In this document: piece after piece, positions 1-7,570 of the stretch
Layout of the letters: each line of letters starts with the position of its first letter
Position numbering within the stretch: position 1 is the stretch's first letter
Virus record (IMG/VR): IMGVR_UViG_3300030107_002730
Span: 1 to 48,308 of that record
From: a virus
Strand: one strand, 5' to 3'
DNA: 48,308 bases
Made by a program: the position numbers and the translations under genes
Notes under the pieces: model-generated
Databases searched by the model: none
Seen by the model: the letters and a program-made list of their open reading frames with translations, nothing else
Told to the model about the DNA's origin: nothing

Positions 1-808
1 TATCGAGTATCCTCTCTTCACCACTCTCTTTATTCATAACTCTGTAATACGGAATCTTTACTTTAGAAAAAGACTCTATAAGTCTATATTTTTCAGAACC
101 TTCGCCATGGTCAAAGTCTTTTACATGGTCAGGAGTAAATGTTCCTTTTGTTCGCTCATTCTGGCCACCTGGATAATCTTCATCATCACTATAAGAGCCT
201 TCTATTTCATCTATTAACCTTTTACCTTCTTCGTTTTCTTCGTTAAGCTGGGGATAAAGGTCTATGAGCTGCAATTTTGTCAAGGTAGTTGACAACATGA
301 TGCCGCTGGCATCATCAAAAAATTTATTTCTGGAATTAGGGTCTACTACGACTCTAAAAGGGTCTACGTATGTAAACTTAACTTCGCCACGTCCATAATC
401 GGCTTCTTTGTCCACATATGCATAAAAGTAACCTAATCCAGTAACTGCGTAATCGTGAATAACCTGTTTAAACACTTCGTTACCGTCTGATATGTCCCAA
501 ACGTACTCAAGTATGGTCTTCCATACATTCGCTAGTTTTGAATCAGAATCCTCACGTGCGACTGCTGTAAATTTGGGAGGCTTGGAAGTAACGATGGCCT
601 TAAACTGCTCTATGGCAGCGTATAACCTGTCCATGCTTAGGCTTGATTGATTGCGAGAGTCAAGTTCCTCAACTTCGCTAGAAGAAAAGTGGTTTCCGAG
701 GTAGAAGTCTATATCTTCTCTTGCCTGGGTATCCCACTCTGAACGAGCATCGAACCAACGCCTCCACAAATCTTTTATCTCTTTTGCACGAATATCTTCT
801 TTAATCAT
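1..808 (-). CDS. Portal protein, N-terminal part (split by contig ends)
   Basis: The frame opens at ATG 808-806 with residues MIKEDIRAKEIKDLWRRWFD and stays open to base 1. It continues in frame in 47016-48308, giving about 673 residues. The opening (WDTQAREDIDFYLGNHF, then an AAIEQFKAIVTSKPPKF stretch) resembles P22-type portal proteins, which form the dodecameric ring at the DNA-packaging vertex. The length is close to the roughly 725 residues of P22 gp1. It lies directly downstream of the large terminase and upstream of the scaffold, the usual head-gene order. The split is an artefact of where the circle was opened. Confidence 0.85.
   Translation of the reverse strand, partial: MIKEDIRAKEIKDLWRRWFDARSEWDTQAREDIDFYLGNHFSSSEVEELDSRNQSSLSMDRLYAAIEQFKAIVTSKPPKFTAVAREDSDSKLANVWKTILEYVWDISDGNEVFKQVIHDYAVTGLGYFYAYVDKEADYGRGEVKFTYVDPFRVVVDPNSRNKFFDDASGIMLSTTLTKLQLIDLYPQLNEENEEGKRLIDEIEGSYSDDEDYPGGQNERTKGTFTPDHVKDFDHGEGSEKYRLIESFSKVKIPYYRVMNKESGEERILD
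3..79. repeat. Terminal overlap, left copy
   Basis: These 77 bases are identical to 48232-48308. Base 1 also matches base 48230, while base 2 (A) differs from base 48231 (G). The repeat lies inside the portal gene and restores one open frame when the ends are joined. It is either an assembly overlap of a circular contig or a very short direct terminal repeat; the 77-base length suits an assembler k-mer. Confidence 0.95.
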
Positions 809-850
809 AGTCTATAATATAGTAAAATTATCTAATATAAGTCAACCCCC

Positions 851-2416
851 CTACTTTCGGGCTCCTGTCATCCAATTGTAGAATTTTTTTGGCTTTAGAT
901 ATGTACCATTCTTTTTAGTTAATTTTTTAGTTCCAGCCTTCGGATTTCCTCTAGCATATTGTGTTGCAAGCCAGAATGCATCAATACAGTCATCATGTGA
1001 GCCTTTTGGAAAATCAAGCAGCTCACCTATGAGCTCATGCTGTGATTTTTTAAGATGTACTGCTCCAGCCTTAAACATCGGCTGCAATCCCTCAAAAAGC
1101 CTGTCTTTCTTCTTCTGGTTGCCATATCCCTTAATTCCTTGCTCGATACCAGGTAAAAACTTACCTTCTTTCTTACTTCGCTTCTGAACATAGTCTCTGA
1201 GCATTTCCTGGTACGAAATTGTTTCTATGTTGATTCTTTTGATTGGTTTGTATCGTTCAGCGATTTTAAATATTTCATCTGCACAGTCCATTGGTAAGAC
1301 TCGCTGCCTCCAATATTCAATAACATAGTAATCATAACTTGCAGTGACACCAAGAACCATAATAACACTATAATCGTTCCTAATACCAAGTGTCGAAGCA
1401 GGGTCCACACCAATGTAAATATTGACATATTCTTGACTGCCATCGTCAAATTTGATATACCACGACCCAGTTGATTCATCGAATCTCGCATTCCCTTTGT
1501 ATAATCCATCATTTATGTCCTCTTCTGCAAATACCTGGTCTTCAGGAGACTTTGCTTGATTCATGTACTCCTGATAGAACTTACTTGGAGTACCACTATC
1601 TATGTAAAACTGTTTTCTTTGCTCAAGTTTCTTAACTGGCCATCTACTAGGCCACAAAGGGGTCCCATCATCAAGTAATGCTTTATGTGTTATAACCTTC
1701 CATGCATAGTCCTCACCAGTCTTTTCTGCTGTTTGTGAACTAGATACAAGGTTATTTAAGAAACTATCATAGTGAACTATTGTTCCATTGCACCATAAAA
1801 AGCCATTTTTGTCAAAATCGATAGCTGGATAGACTGCTGCAGTCACCCAGTTCTTAATTTGCATCCTAGAGTCTGGAGTTTTAGTATTTAACTCTGATTC
1901 AAAGTCGTCTAGTATTATTCCTGTATATCGGGTAGAAAACTGCTTTTTCCCTCTTAACCGTTGAGATGTACCTTTTCCTATCATTCTGCAACCGTTTTTC
2001 AGAGTAAACTCGTCTTTTGTCCATTTATCTCCTTCCAAATCGCCAAAGTAGTAATGAATAGCGGGATTTTCAAATACATGGTTTTGAATCCATGCTAAGT
2101 TATCTCGTGCCTGGTCTTGAGCCTCACCAACCCAACATATAAACTCTGGTGCTTCTTTTGTAGCAAACAGAAACCTGTGCATGACAGCACAAGCTGCTAA
2201 AGTGGATTTTGCGTGGTCACGGGGTAAAACAAGAGCTAATTGCTGAGTAGACTTGTCTATAAGGTGTTTACCGACTTCGTGGTGAAAATTTGGTGTATCT
2301 GAGGCTAAAAAGTCTTGAGGGGAGAATAATTTACCGAAGTAAATTAAGTCATTATATGCTTTATGTAAATGTTCTTCGTTTTTTGAAACATTGCCATTTA
2401 GATTTAAATTGGCCAA
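851..2416 (-). CDS. terL: Terminase large subunit
   Basis: A 521-residue DNA-packaging motor. It has an N-terminal ATPase with a viral Walker A variant (LVLPRDHAKST, residues 62-72), a Walker B (IILDDFE, 167-173), and a C-terminal RNase H-fold nuclease. Nuclease acidic residues are seen in IGVDPAS (D338), INIET (E398) and SHDDCIDAFW (D476/D477). The protein docks on the portal, pumps DNA into the prohead and cuts it. The start ATG at 2416 abuts the stop of the upstream peptidase gene. The portal gene begins 42 bases further along. Length and motif order are typical of the family. Confidence 0.93.
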   Translation of the reverse strand: MANLNLNGNVSKNEEHLHKAYNDLIYFGKLFSPQDFLASDTPNFHHEVGKHLIDKSTQQLALVLPRDHAKSTLAACAVMHRFLFATKEAPEFICWVGEAQDQARDNLAWIQNHVFENPAIHYYFGDLEGDKWTKDEFTLKNGCRMIGKGTSQRLRGKKQFSTRYTGIILDDFESELNTKTPDSRMQIKNWVTAAVYPAIDFDKNGFLWCNGTIVHYDSFLNNLVSSSQTAEKTGEDYAWKVITHKALLDDGTPLWPSRWPVKKLEQRKQFYIDSGTPSKFYQEYMNQAKSPEDQVFAEEDINDGLYKGNARFDESTGSWYIKFDDGSQEYVNIYIGVDPASTLGIRNDYSVIMVLGVTASYDYYVIEYWRQRVLPMDCADEIFKIAERYKPIKRINIETISYQEMLRDYVQKRSKKEGKFLPGIEQGIKGYGNQKKKDRLFEGLQPMFKAGAVHLKKSQHELIGELLDFPKGSHDDCIDAFWLATQYARGNPKAGTKKLTKKNGTYLKPKKFYNWMTGARK

Positions 2417-2812
2417 TTAACTTCTTCTTAGCTCGAAATGTACTAAATCTTTAAATTTTGTCTCTTTTACGTCAGTATCGTCATCCCAGTCGCCACCCCA
2501 GCGAATAGGGATACCCATTTTAAATGCTACGCCTTTTACGAACCCAGCAAAATAGTAGAACCTATCTGTGTCATCCCAGTCAATTGGGTAGGGTGCAGCA
2601 TCCAAAGCGGTGCTTGGAGACGAGTTATGCTTACCATTAGGCCATTTAACCTGTGATTTGCCCTCGTCAAAGTATTTATTCTGTGTTTCTTCGTTTCTAT
2701 GTCCCTCAAGTATAGAACAATCAAAAAATTTGACAACTTCTTGAAAAAGCTCTTGAAGGTCTTCATCGCATGTAGCGAGTCGTCTTTTGGAGGTATTTCC
2801 GAATTTAGGCAT
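2417..2812 (-). CDS. M15-family peptidase (endolysin)
   Basis: A 131-residue single-domain peptidase of the D-Ala-D-Ala carboxypeptidase / L-alanyl-D-glutamate endopeptidase (M15) group. The zinc ligands are visible: H62 and D71 in KHNSSPSTALDAAPY, and H125 in DLVHFEL. The EGHRNEETQ segment (36-44) and IRWGGDWD (103-110) are hallmark phage M15 sequences. It should cleave peptidoglycan cross-links at lysis. There is no signal peptide, so release should depend on a holin; candidates lie at 38.8-39.2 kb. It overlaps the preceding gene by one base and abuts terL, an unusual place for a lysin. Confidence 0.9.
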   Translation of the reverse strand: MPKFGNTSKRRLATCDEDLQELFQEVVKFFDCSILEGHRNEETQNKYFDEGKSQVKWPNGKHNSSPSTALDAAPYPIDWDDTDRFYYFAGFVKGVAFKMGIPIRWGGDWDDDTDVKETKFKDLVHFELRRS

Positions 2813-3663
2813 TATTGGTTTAAATATCGGCTAATAATGTCATACATAGTATTCTTAGATGTAAACTTCTTTTTACTACCCTCTAATTCTTGCAATTCAC
2901 TTACCATTTTAACTAGATTATTTATACTGGCATCTGGAGTTCCATCATCTGGCGCACTATAACCTCTCATATAAAAACTTTTGAGCCAATCTGAATATTC
3001 CTTATCAGTTGCTTCTGATGATTTGCCATATACTGGAATAAAGTCTTCACGCTTTTCTTTTTCATTCCATTTCATATACCCTTCTGGTGGATTTACATTT
3101 TTTAATATTGTCTGTAAGTCCTGCGCAATATTGCTTGTCTTTTTACCAATATCTTTTTGAACATTTCCTGAATGGATATATTTTTCTACGTCCTCTTGAT
3201 TTAAAATATAATCTCGTATTGTTCGTAATTCAGGAGTATCTCCTCCTTCGCCCGCCAATCTAACTAAAGTCTGTATTCCTTGTTCAGGGAAAACAGCATT
3301 ACCCTCTTCATCTATAAGCCCTGCATCTTTCATAACTTGCACATTTTCAGGAAAATATTTCTGTTGAAGCCCATGGGTCATTATAAGCATATCTCTTTCA
3401 TCTAAAGTGCCTTCATTAAATGGCCCCCATAATCTGTTGCCGTCTGGGTCTAGATTTTCAAATAGTTTCATAAGCTCGTCTATGGGCATACTTTCTCCCC
3501 CGAGTCTATGTTTAGCAAAAAGTTCCCTACCTTTTTTTAGCATCTCTGGATGTAGCTTTTCCTCTTCTCCAAATTGGGTCCCTAAAGCTTGGTTTAATAG
3601 ATTGTAGAGTCCGCTACCTACAGAGCCACCTTGTTGGAATTTCATTCTATTATTACTACTCAT
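2812..3663 (-). CDS. Unknown virion-type protein with NRMKFQ-GG motif
   Basis: 283 residues, not recognised. It begins with SSNNRMKFQQGGSVGSG, a motif that recurs inside the next upstream gene product (3663-4073) and, more loosely, near the start of the 42941-43759 product. The remainder is charged, helical-looking and has no membrane segment. It is part of an end-to-end packed series (one-base overlaps) between the small and large terminase genes, so a head or virion role is likely but inferred only from context. Confidence 0.7.
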   Translation of the reverse strand: MSSNNRMKFQQGGSVGSGLYNLLNQALGTQFGEEEKLHPEMLKKGRELFAKHRLGGESMPIDELMKLFENLDPDGNRLWGPFNEGTLDERDMLIMTHGLQQKYFPENVQVMKDAGLIDEEGNAVFPEQGIQTLVRLAGEGGDTPELRTIRDYILNQEDVEKYIHSGNVQKDIGKKTSNIAQDLQTILKNVNPPEGYMKWNEKEKREDFIPVYGKSSEATDKEYSDWLKSFYMRGYSAPDDGTPDASINNLVKMVSELQELEGSKKKFTSKNTMYDIISRYLNQ

Positions 3664-4073
3664 TACTTTATTCCTAAATGTTTAGAAAGCGAAGGGCCAG
3701 TTTCATAGTCACCCATAGTTTCGCCAACTAAACTGACTAATCTAGCAATATCAAAGATTTCTCTAGGAGTATCTAAACCTCCTCGGTTTCCAACACCTCT
3801 TGGATACCAACCACTAAAATCTTCAACAGAACCAGGCTGCCCAGTTACTTGGATAGCTTCGTCAAGGAATAATCGTGAATACGGGTCCATTCCAGCAATA
3901 TCTGCTCCTTCTATTCCTTTAATAATATCTAAAATAGAGGCTCCCCTTGGATTAACCATTCCGCCCCCTTGAAATTTCATTCTATTATTGCTGCTTATTG
4001 CATTATCTATAGCATCATGTGCTTTTGGGCTCATTGCCTGTCGTAATGCTTGTAAAAAATTTTCTGCTGCCAT
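3663..4073 (-). CDS. Unknown protein with NRMKFQ-GG motif
   Basis: 136 residues, not recognised. The N-terminal segment FLQALRQAMSPKAHDAID is followed by ISSNNRMKFQGGGMVNPRG (about residues 26-44), which matches the N-terminus of the neighbouring 283-residue product. This suggests a duplicated module or a shared targeting sequence. It overlaps both neighbours by one base, so translation of the three genes is probably coupled. Confidence 0.7.
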   Translation of the reverse strand: MAAENFLQALRQAMSPKAHDAIDNAISSNNRMKFQGGGMVNPRGASILDIIKGIEGADIAGMDPYSRLFLDEAIQVTGQPGSVEDFSGWYPRGVGNRGGLDTPREIFDIARLVSLVGETMGDYETGPSLSKHLGIK

Positions 4074-4315
4074 TATGCCTTAGCCTCCACTTTCATTGCT
4101 CCGTAAAAATTAGTTATATTGCTGTCCATATCAAATTGTGTCTCGCAGTGAGGACACGCCCAGCCCGTAACTTCACCATCATCTTCCAAAAGTCCGATTC
4201 TTTGTGTCGTTCCTTCGTCATAATATAGCTCTTTTTTACAAACTATGCAAGGGTCCACGATTTTAGCTGTCTTTTCCCTCTTCTTCAGCGTGTGCGAGTA
4301 GTTTTGCTTCCCCAT
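4073..4315 (-). CDS. Small zinc-ribbon protein
   Basis: 80 residues with two CxxC knuckles, CIVC (about 23-26) and CPHC (about 54-57), the pattern of a zinc ribbon. Function is not recognised. The gene overlaps the small-terminase gene by 53 bases in another frame, so it is co-transcribed and perhaps coupled with it. It may act in DNA packaging or late regulation, but that is only context. Confidence 0.75.
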   Translation of the reverse strand: MGKQNYSHTLKKREKTAKIVDPCIVCKKELYYDEGTTQRIGLLEDDGEVTGWACPHCETQFDMDSNITNFYGAMKVEAKA

Positions 4316-5012
4316 TTTTATTCAGTGCCTCTAATTGTTGTGGAGATGGACTCCATACGGTTAATTCTTCACGTTTTGTGTCTTCAGTATCGAACAATCC
4401 TGCAATTTTAGACAAATCCCGTAGGGAGCTGAGTTTATCAGATGTCTTCTCTGAACTTAAAATAATGTCTTTGTACTCACTAATTAACCATTCCGCTGAA
4501 ACATCGTTTTTTTCTAGCGCTGATTTAGTCCCTTTTTTAACCATAGTGTCTATTTTCTCCGATTTAAGTAATGCATTAGCCTTTTTGTGGATATATTGCT
4601 CGTTTTTAGCTTTTGGGAACGCAGCTTTGAATGAAGATACCGCATCTTTGCTCTCAACGTAGTATCTAGCGAACATTTTCTCATTTGGGGATAGTTTATC
4701 TGAAACTAGCTTGTTTTTTCTGCTAAAACTGTAGATATTCTCTGCAATTCCCTCATCCCCGTACATTTTGACTGTTTTTGATACAATAAACGACCCACAG
4801 ACAGTCCGCACATATGTTTGTTTCCGACCAGTCGATGTCGTTAATTTGGATTTTTTTAATATTTGGCACACATGGTTGTCGTCAGTATATACCCAATCAC
4901 CTTCTTCACCCTCTCTCCATGGTCGAACGTCTACTTTGCTCCTAAAAACCAGCATTTCATCATAGTCTTTGTATAAATAGTGGCGTTCGTTTTTTATATC
5001 TTTAAAATCCAT
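4263..5012 (-). CDS. terS: Terminase small subunit (probable)
   Basis: 249 residues. The middle (about 105-210) carries a helix-turn-helix-like segment characteristic of phage small terminases: LSPNEKMFARYYV, a stretch with SFKAAFPKA, then KANALLKSEKI. The following helices end in LRDLSKIAGLFD. The first hundred residues are an extra N-terminal domain not usually seen in the family. The protein should recognise the packaging site and form a ring that hands DNA to TerL. It is the first gene of the leftward late block, facing the 967-base control region, so late transcription probably starts just upstream of 5012. Confidence 0.72.
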   Translation of the reverse strand: MDFKDIKNERHYLYKDYDEMLVFRSKVDVRPWREGEEGDWVYTDDNHVCQILKKSKLTTSTGRKQTYVRTVCGSFIVSKTVKMYGDEGIAENIYSFSRKNKLVSDKLSPNEKMFARYYVESKDAVSSFKAAFPKAKNEQYIHKKANALLKSEKIDTMVKKGTKSALEKNDVSAEWLISEYKDIILSSEKTSDKLSSLRDLSKIAGLFDTEDTKREELTVWSPSPQQLEALNKNGEAKLLAHAEEEGKDS

Positions 5013-5145
5013 TAGCGCAAATATACAACAAAATTATAAAAAAACAAAATAAGGCTTGCTATAAGTATAATATTATAATATAATACTAATAGTATAATAC
5101 TAAAGAAAAAGAAAAAAATAATATATAATTAAAAAAAAAGAAAAA

Positions 5146-5159
5146 GTAAAAAATTTTAC
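5146..5159. promoter_or_regulatory. AT-rich dyad upstream of the late block
   Basis: GTAAAA-AA-TTTTAC, two 6-base arms around a 2-base centre, lies 134 bases before the small-terminase start. It could be an operator for late transcription. In DNA this rich in A and T, chance is a real alternative. Confidence 0.3.
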
Positions 5160-5207
5160 CCAAAAAATATTATTAGAATGGGTGTGCTTGTTTTTATACA
5201 CGACACC

Positions 5208-5232
5208 ACCCCGTGAAATTTCCCGTTGGGGT
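5208..5232. promoter_or_regulatory. Nested dyad in the G+C-richer island
   Basis: ACCCC (5208-5212) and GGGGT (5228-5232) flank an inner perfect palindrome GAAATTTC (5215-5222). This is the only strong G/C dyad in the region. It may be an operator or origin element, or an RNA hairpin if transcribed. No T-tract follows on either strand, so it is not a standard terminator. Confidence 0.4.
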
Positions 5233-5255
5233 TTCGGTTTTGGTTGAAATTCTTA

Positions 5256-5274
5256 GTTACATTATGTTACATTA
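5256..5274. repeat. Tandem GTTACATTA repeats
   Basis: GTTACATTA occurs at 5256-5264 and 5266-5274, spaced exactly 10 bases (about one helical turn). Related TAATGTAATGTAAT lies at 7622-7635 upstream of an early gene. Same-face spacing suggests protein-binding sites or short iterons. Confidence 0.4.
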
Positions 5275-5576
5275 AATAACTTGATGTTATGCTTGTAATG
5301 TATAGTGTAAAATGTGTTATGGTGTCACATTTTAAACAATACAATATATTTAATATCATAGCTTTTAATTGTAACAATATCATGGCTGTCCTAGTGGATT
5401 TAATCACAGCGTTTAAACAGTATATATATCATTTTATAGTATAACCTACATATAACAAGTCATTACATAGCATTATATTAAATAACGCCCATATTTACGT
5501 TTTAACGCGATATTATTGTTATGCGTGTATTAGTATCTAGAATCAATAATCTTAGCAAATCACTTTTTCAAGTCAT

Positions 5577-5663
5577 GTAAGTTATTGTTAATTAAGGACT
5601 TACGATACTTTGTTAATATTTATTAATTATTTACTTGCACATATTAATTATATGTAATAATTT
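5577..5663 (+). promoter_or_regulatory. Operator/promoter-like module, copy A
   Basis: A 25-bp dyad (TAAGTTATTG at 5578-5587, TAAGGACTTA at 5593-5602, 5-base centre) is followed by TTGCAC (5635-5640) and an AT-rich stretch ATATTAATTATATGTAATAA. The same architecture recurs at 8675-8750. TTGCAC fits a -35 box, but no TATAAT-like box sits at the usual 16-18 bases, so the exact promoter is uncertain. It lies about 320 bases upstream of the first early gene. Confidence 0.5.
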
Positions 5664-5782
5664 ATTATATCATTAAATAATACATTGTTATTTATGATTA
5701 TGGATTTAGTAAGTTACCTCTTAATAATACAATAGAATTTATTAAGGGCTTGAACTGAAAGTTTTTTGAAATCGCTGAGAGG

Positions 5783-5841
5783 TTGTAACGAAGTCGGAGT
5801 TTCTACAAGAGCCAACAAAAAACGAATCTAACTCGGTTGGT
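5783..5841 (+). ncRNA. Leader hairpins upstream of the tRNA-like element
   Basis: Hairpin one pairs TTGTA (5783-5787) with TACAA (5804-5808) and GAA (5790-5792) with TTC (5801-5803), around an 8-base loop. Hairpin two pairs GCCAAC (5811-5816) with GTTGGT (5836-5841). Together with the element at 5874-5946 they suggest a structured early leader RNA. No known family is recognised. Confidence 0.35.
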
Positions 5842-5873
5842 GTCTATAGGACTATAAACCTTGCAAACTCTAT

Positions 5874-5946
5874 AAACTTGCTCTAAATTGGTAGATAATT
5901 AAAAGGATAGTTTTTAATTAAAAAGGTTCGAATCCTTTCAAGTTTA
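5874..5946 (+). tRNA. tRNA-like element, abnormal anticodon arm
   Basis: 73 bases, exactly tRNA length. The acceptor stem is perfect (AAACTTG 5874-5880 with CAAGTTT 5939-5945, then A5946). The T arm is canonical: AAAGG, loop TTCGAAT, CCTTT (5922-5938). The D arm is TCTA-AATTGG-TAGA (5882-5895). The middle hairpin has 8 bp rather than 5 (AATTAAAA with TTTTAATT) and its loop, GGATAGT, lacks the invariant U33. CCA is not encoded (ACAA follows). It may be a decayed tRNA, or a tRNA mimic serving as an RNA-processing signal or regulator of the early transcript. An amino acid identity cannot be assigned. Confidence 0.5.
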
Positions 5947-5979
5947 CAAGTAATAATAATAATAAAAATGAGGTATAAT

Positions 5980-6576
5980 ATGAAAAAGATAACACGTGAG
6001 CAGTGGCTAGAAAAAGCACTAAAAGAACTAAATAAGAGAGTGTTTAAACCTATTGACAAAGCACTAGACTTAGATAAGATTAAAATATCTTGTGGCTTTC
6101 CACCTAATCATAGAGCAGGCTCTAAAATGAAAACAGTTGGCGTATGTTTCCCTGATACAACCAACGGATTTAATGAGATATTTATAAATCCATGTGTATC
6201 AAAATCAGATGATGCGTTATCTATTGTAGCACATGAAGGCGTACACGCTAGATTGAATTGTGAGCATGGACACGGAAAGCCATTTAGAGATATAGCAATC
6301 GCTATCGGTTTAGAAGGTAAAATGACATCAACACACGCAGGCGAAAATCTAAAGGCTATAATAAAAGAAATTACTAAAAAGATTGGCGAGTATCCACACG
6401 AGGAACTAAAAGTCAATCATAAAAAGCAAGGTACTAGGATGCTGAAAGTACATTGTCCGACTTGCTTAATGACTTCAGGAGACGATTATATCACCTATAC
6501 AACCAATAAGCAGATACAAAAAGGGACTACATTTTGCCCCGAAGGTCATAAAATGAAAGTAGCAGTAAAAAAATAA
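5980..6576 (+). CDS. SprT-like zinc metalloprotease
   Basis: 198 residues from ATG 5980. The in-frame ATG at 5968 is rejected because it overlaps the GAGG ribosome site. The HExxH motif is HEGVH (85-89), with the third ligand likely in HGKPF (H98). A C-terminal zinc ribbon uses C159, C162, C186 and H190. This is the SprT/SPRTN layout; eukaryotic SPRTN digests DNA-protein cross-links, while bacterial and phage SprT proteins are poorly understood. As the first early gene it may strip or cleave host DNA-bound proteins, or assist replication; that role is inference. The stop is followed by a strong hairpin at 6585-6625. Confidence 0.85.
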   Translation: MKKITREQWLEKALKELNKRVFKPIDKALDLDKIKISCGFPPNHRAGSKMKTVGVCFPDTTNGFNEIFINPCVSKSDDALSIVAHEGVHARLNCEHGHGKPFRDIAIAIGLEGKMTSTHAGENLKAIIKEITKKIGEYPHEELKVNHKKQGTRMLKVHCPTCLMTSGDDYITYTTNKQIQKGTTFCPEGHKMKVAVKK

Positions 6577-6584
6577 AATAAAAC

Positions 6585-6625
6585 AATCTGTTTAAACGCT
6601 CTAGTACAGGGCGTTTAAATGGATT
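6585..6625 (+). terminator. 15-bp hairpin built from two GTTTAAAC-type sites
   Basis: AATCTGTTTAAACGC (6585-6599) pairs with GCGTTTAAATGGATT (6611-6625), including two G-U pairs, around an 11-base loop. It begins 8 bases after the SprT stop. No U-tract follows, so intrinsic termination is doubtful. It may stabilise or process the mRNA, or act as a double operator. Confidence 0.45.
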
Positions 6626-6654
6626 AAATAATAATAATAAAAACGAGGTATAAA

Positions 6655-6822
6655 ATGAGAAAACAAAGTTTTCTAATACTTTGTAGTGTTGGAGGTGTTA
6701 GCTCAGAAAAAGCACTAAAAAACACTAAAATTGTTGAAGCACTAAAAAACAGAAACGATAAAAAAGTAAGAAAATTACTTAAAAAGATGTCTTCAAGGAA
6801 AGATAATTGGATAGTAGTATAA
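6655..6822 (+). CDS. Small basic protein, unknown
   Basis: 55 residues (MRKQSFLILCSVGGVSSEKA...), lysine-rich toward the C-terminus (KNRNDKKVRKLLKKMSSRKD). Start ATG 6655 follows GAGGTATAAA, a leader nearly identical to those before several neighbours. The short hydrophobic N-terminus is not long enough for a sure membrane segment. No family is recognised. Confidence 0.6.
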   Translation: MRKQSFLILCSVGGVSSEKALKNTKIVEALKNRNDKKVRKLLKKMSSRKDNWIVV

Positions 6823-6852
6823 ACTAATAATAATAAAAATGAGGTAATAAAA

Positions 6853-7293
6853 ATGGAATATAAAAAAGCAGAAATAAGAGAGTATATACAAGAGCGCTTA
6901 AACGAGGCGTACGAGTATGACAAGGACTATTTAAATCAAGATACATACGATATTCATAATGATTTATTTAATACAGATTATTATATAATAGGATATTATA
7001 AAGCAGAAAAATGGCTTGGTAATAAAACTTTTGATATAATTAGATATATAAAAGATTATGAAAATGAAATTTTTGGAGAGGTTCATACAGACCTTTCAAG
7101 CTCTGAAAGTGTCGTAAATATGTATGTTTATATAATTGGCGAAGAACTATTGGAAGAAGAAATAAAAGAGTTTAAACGAGATGTTTTATTAAATCTGATG
7201 GATAAGTATCAAGGACATAAAATAACGGATACTAAAATAGTAAATGATTTATGGAAAGATATTATCGGATTTGATAGATTTGATAGCGTTTAA
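6853..7293 (+). CDS. Acidic early protein, unknown
   Basis: 146 residues, acidic and rich in Tyr, Asp and Glu, with blocks such as DYYIIGYYKAEKWLG and VVNMYVYIIGEELLEEE. It looks like a compact globular protein with no membrane segment. The stop codon lies inside a GTTTAAAC site (GATAGCGTTTAAAC), giving the C-terminus DSV. Its leader is GAGGTAATAAAA before ATG. No family can be named. Confidence 0.75.
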   Translation: MEYKKAEIREYIQERLNEAYEYDKDYLNQDTYDIHNDLFNTDYYIIGYYKAEKWLGNKTFDIIRYIKDYENEIFGEVHTDLSSSESVVNMYVYIIGEELLEEEIKEFKRDVLLNLMDKYQGHKITDTKIVNDLWKDIIGFDRFDSV

Positions 7294-7313
7294 ACATACT
7301 AATAATAAATAAA
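7285..7313 (+). repeat. 29-bp boundary repeat, copy 1
   Basis: The 29 bases beginning AGCGTTTAAACATAC and continuing into the AATAAT-rich spacer are identical to 7571-7599. This copy overlaps the stop of the 146-residue gene; the second follows the stop of the 79-residue gene. The pair suggests duplication of a gene-boundary unit. Confidence 0.85.
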
Positions 7314-7329
7314 TAAAAAAGGAGAAATT

Positions 7330-7569
7330 ATGCAGTTTAGCGATAGAGATTTACGGTGGGATGAAATAACTCACACACAGGACAAAGATACATTAAGAGA
7401 ATTAGCTTTTCACTATGAGGAAGAAGCAAGAAGTCTTTTAATAGAACTAGCGAGAAGACGAAGAGATGTGGAGCGTCATAGAGAAGAAGGTAGGCAAGAG
7501 GGTAGGCAAGAAATATTAGCACTACCTTTGTATAAATTGTTATGGAAGTGGATTAAAAAATACATATAA
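7330..7569 (+). CDS. Charged coiled-coil-like small protein
   Basis: 79 residues. The central part is strongly charged and helical (ELARRRRDVERHREEGRQEG, about 42-61), with a direct repeat EGRQEGRQE, and it ends with LLWKWIKKYI. It may form a coiled coil or bind nucleic acid. Ribosome site AAAAAGGAG lies just upstream of ATG 7330. No family recognised. Confidence 0.65.
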   Translation: MQFSDRDLRWDEITHTQDKDTLRELAFHYEEEARSLLIELARRRRDVERHREEGRQEGRQEILALPLYKLLWKWIKKYI

Positions 7570-7570
7570 G

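Larger units (their letters stand above)
5013..5979. other. Divergent control region (no gene)
   Basis: 967 bases without a credible gene between the leftward late and rightward early blocks. It is extremely AT-rich, with long A/G runs (5101-5150) and a less AT-rich island at 5195-5250. It holds dyads at 5146-5159 and 5208-5232, a tandem GTTACATTA pair, one GTTTAAAC site (5411-5418), an operator/promoter-like module (5577-5663), two hairpins and a tRNA-shaped element (5874-5946). Position and composition suit an early/late switch and possibly a replication origin. Neither role is proven. Confidence 0.75.

Noticed and set aside
1-79. Long direct terminal repeats of T7 type
   Set aside because: Only 77 bases repeat, which suits assembly overlap; T7-type ends are usually longer, and the repeat lies inside a gene.
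5101-5160. A-rich run as a CRISPR or intrinsic terminator
   Set aside because: No spaced direct repeats of CRISPR length and no GC stem before the run; it is low-complexity DNA.
5900-5916. Assigning a Tyr or Ile anticodon to the tRNA-like element
   Set aside because: The loop GGATAGT has no U at position 33, so any anticodon reading would be arbitrary.
5968-5979. Upstream ATG start for the SprT-like gene
   Set aside because: The ATG is part of the ATGAGG ribosome site; the next ATG at 5980 has the correct spacing. The same applies to 7661 versus 7673.
6108-6416. Leftward 102-codon frame inside the SprT-like gene
   Set aside because: It is the antisense of a gene with a full catalytic motif and has no ribosome site.
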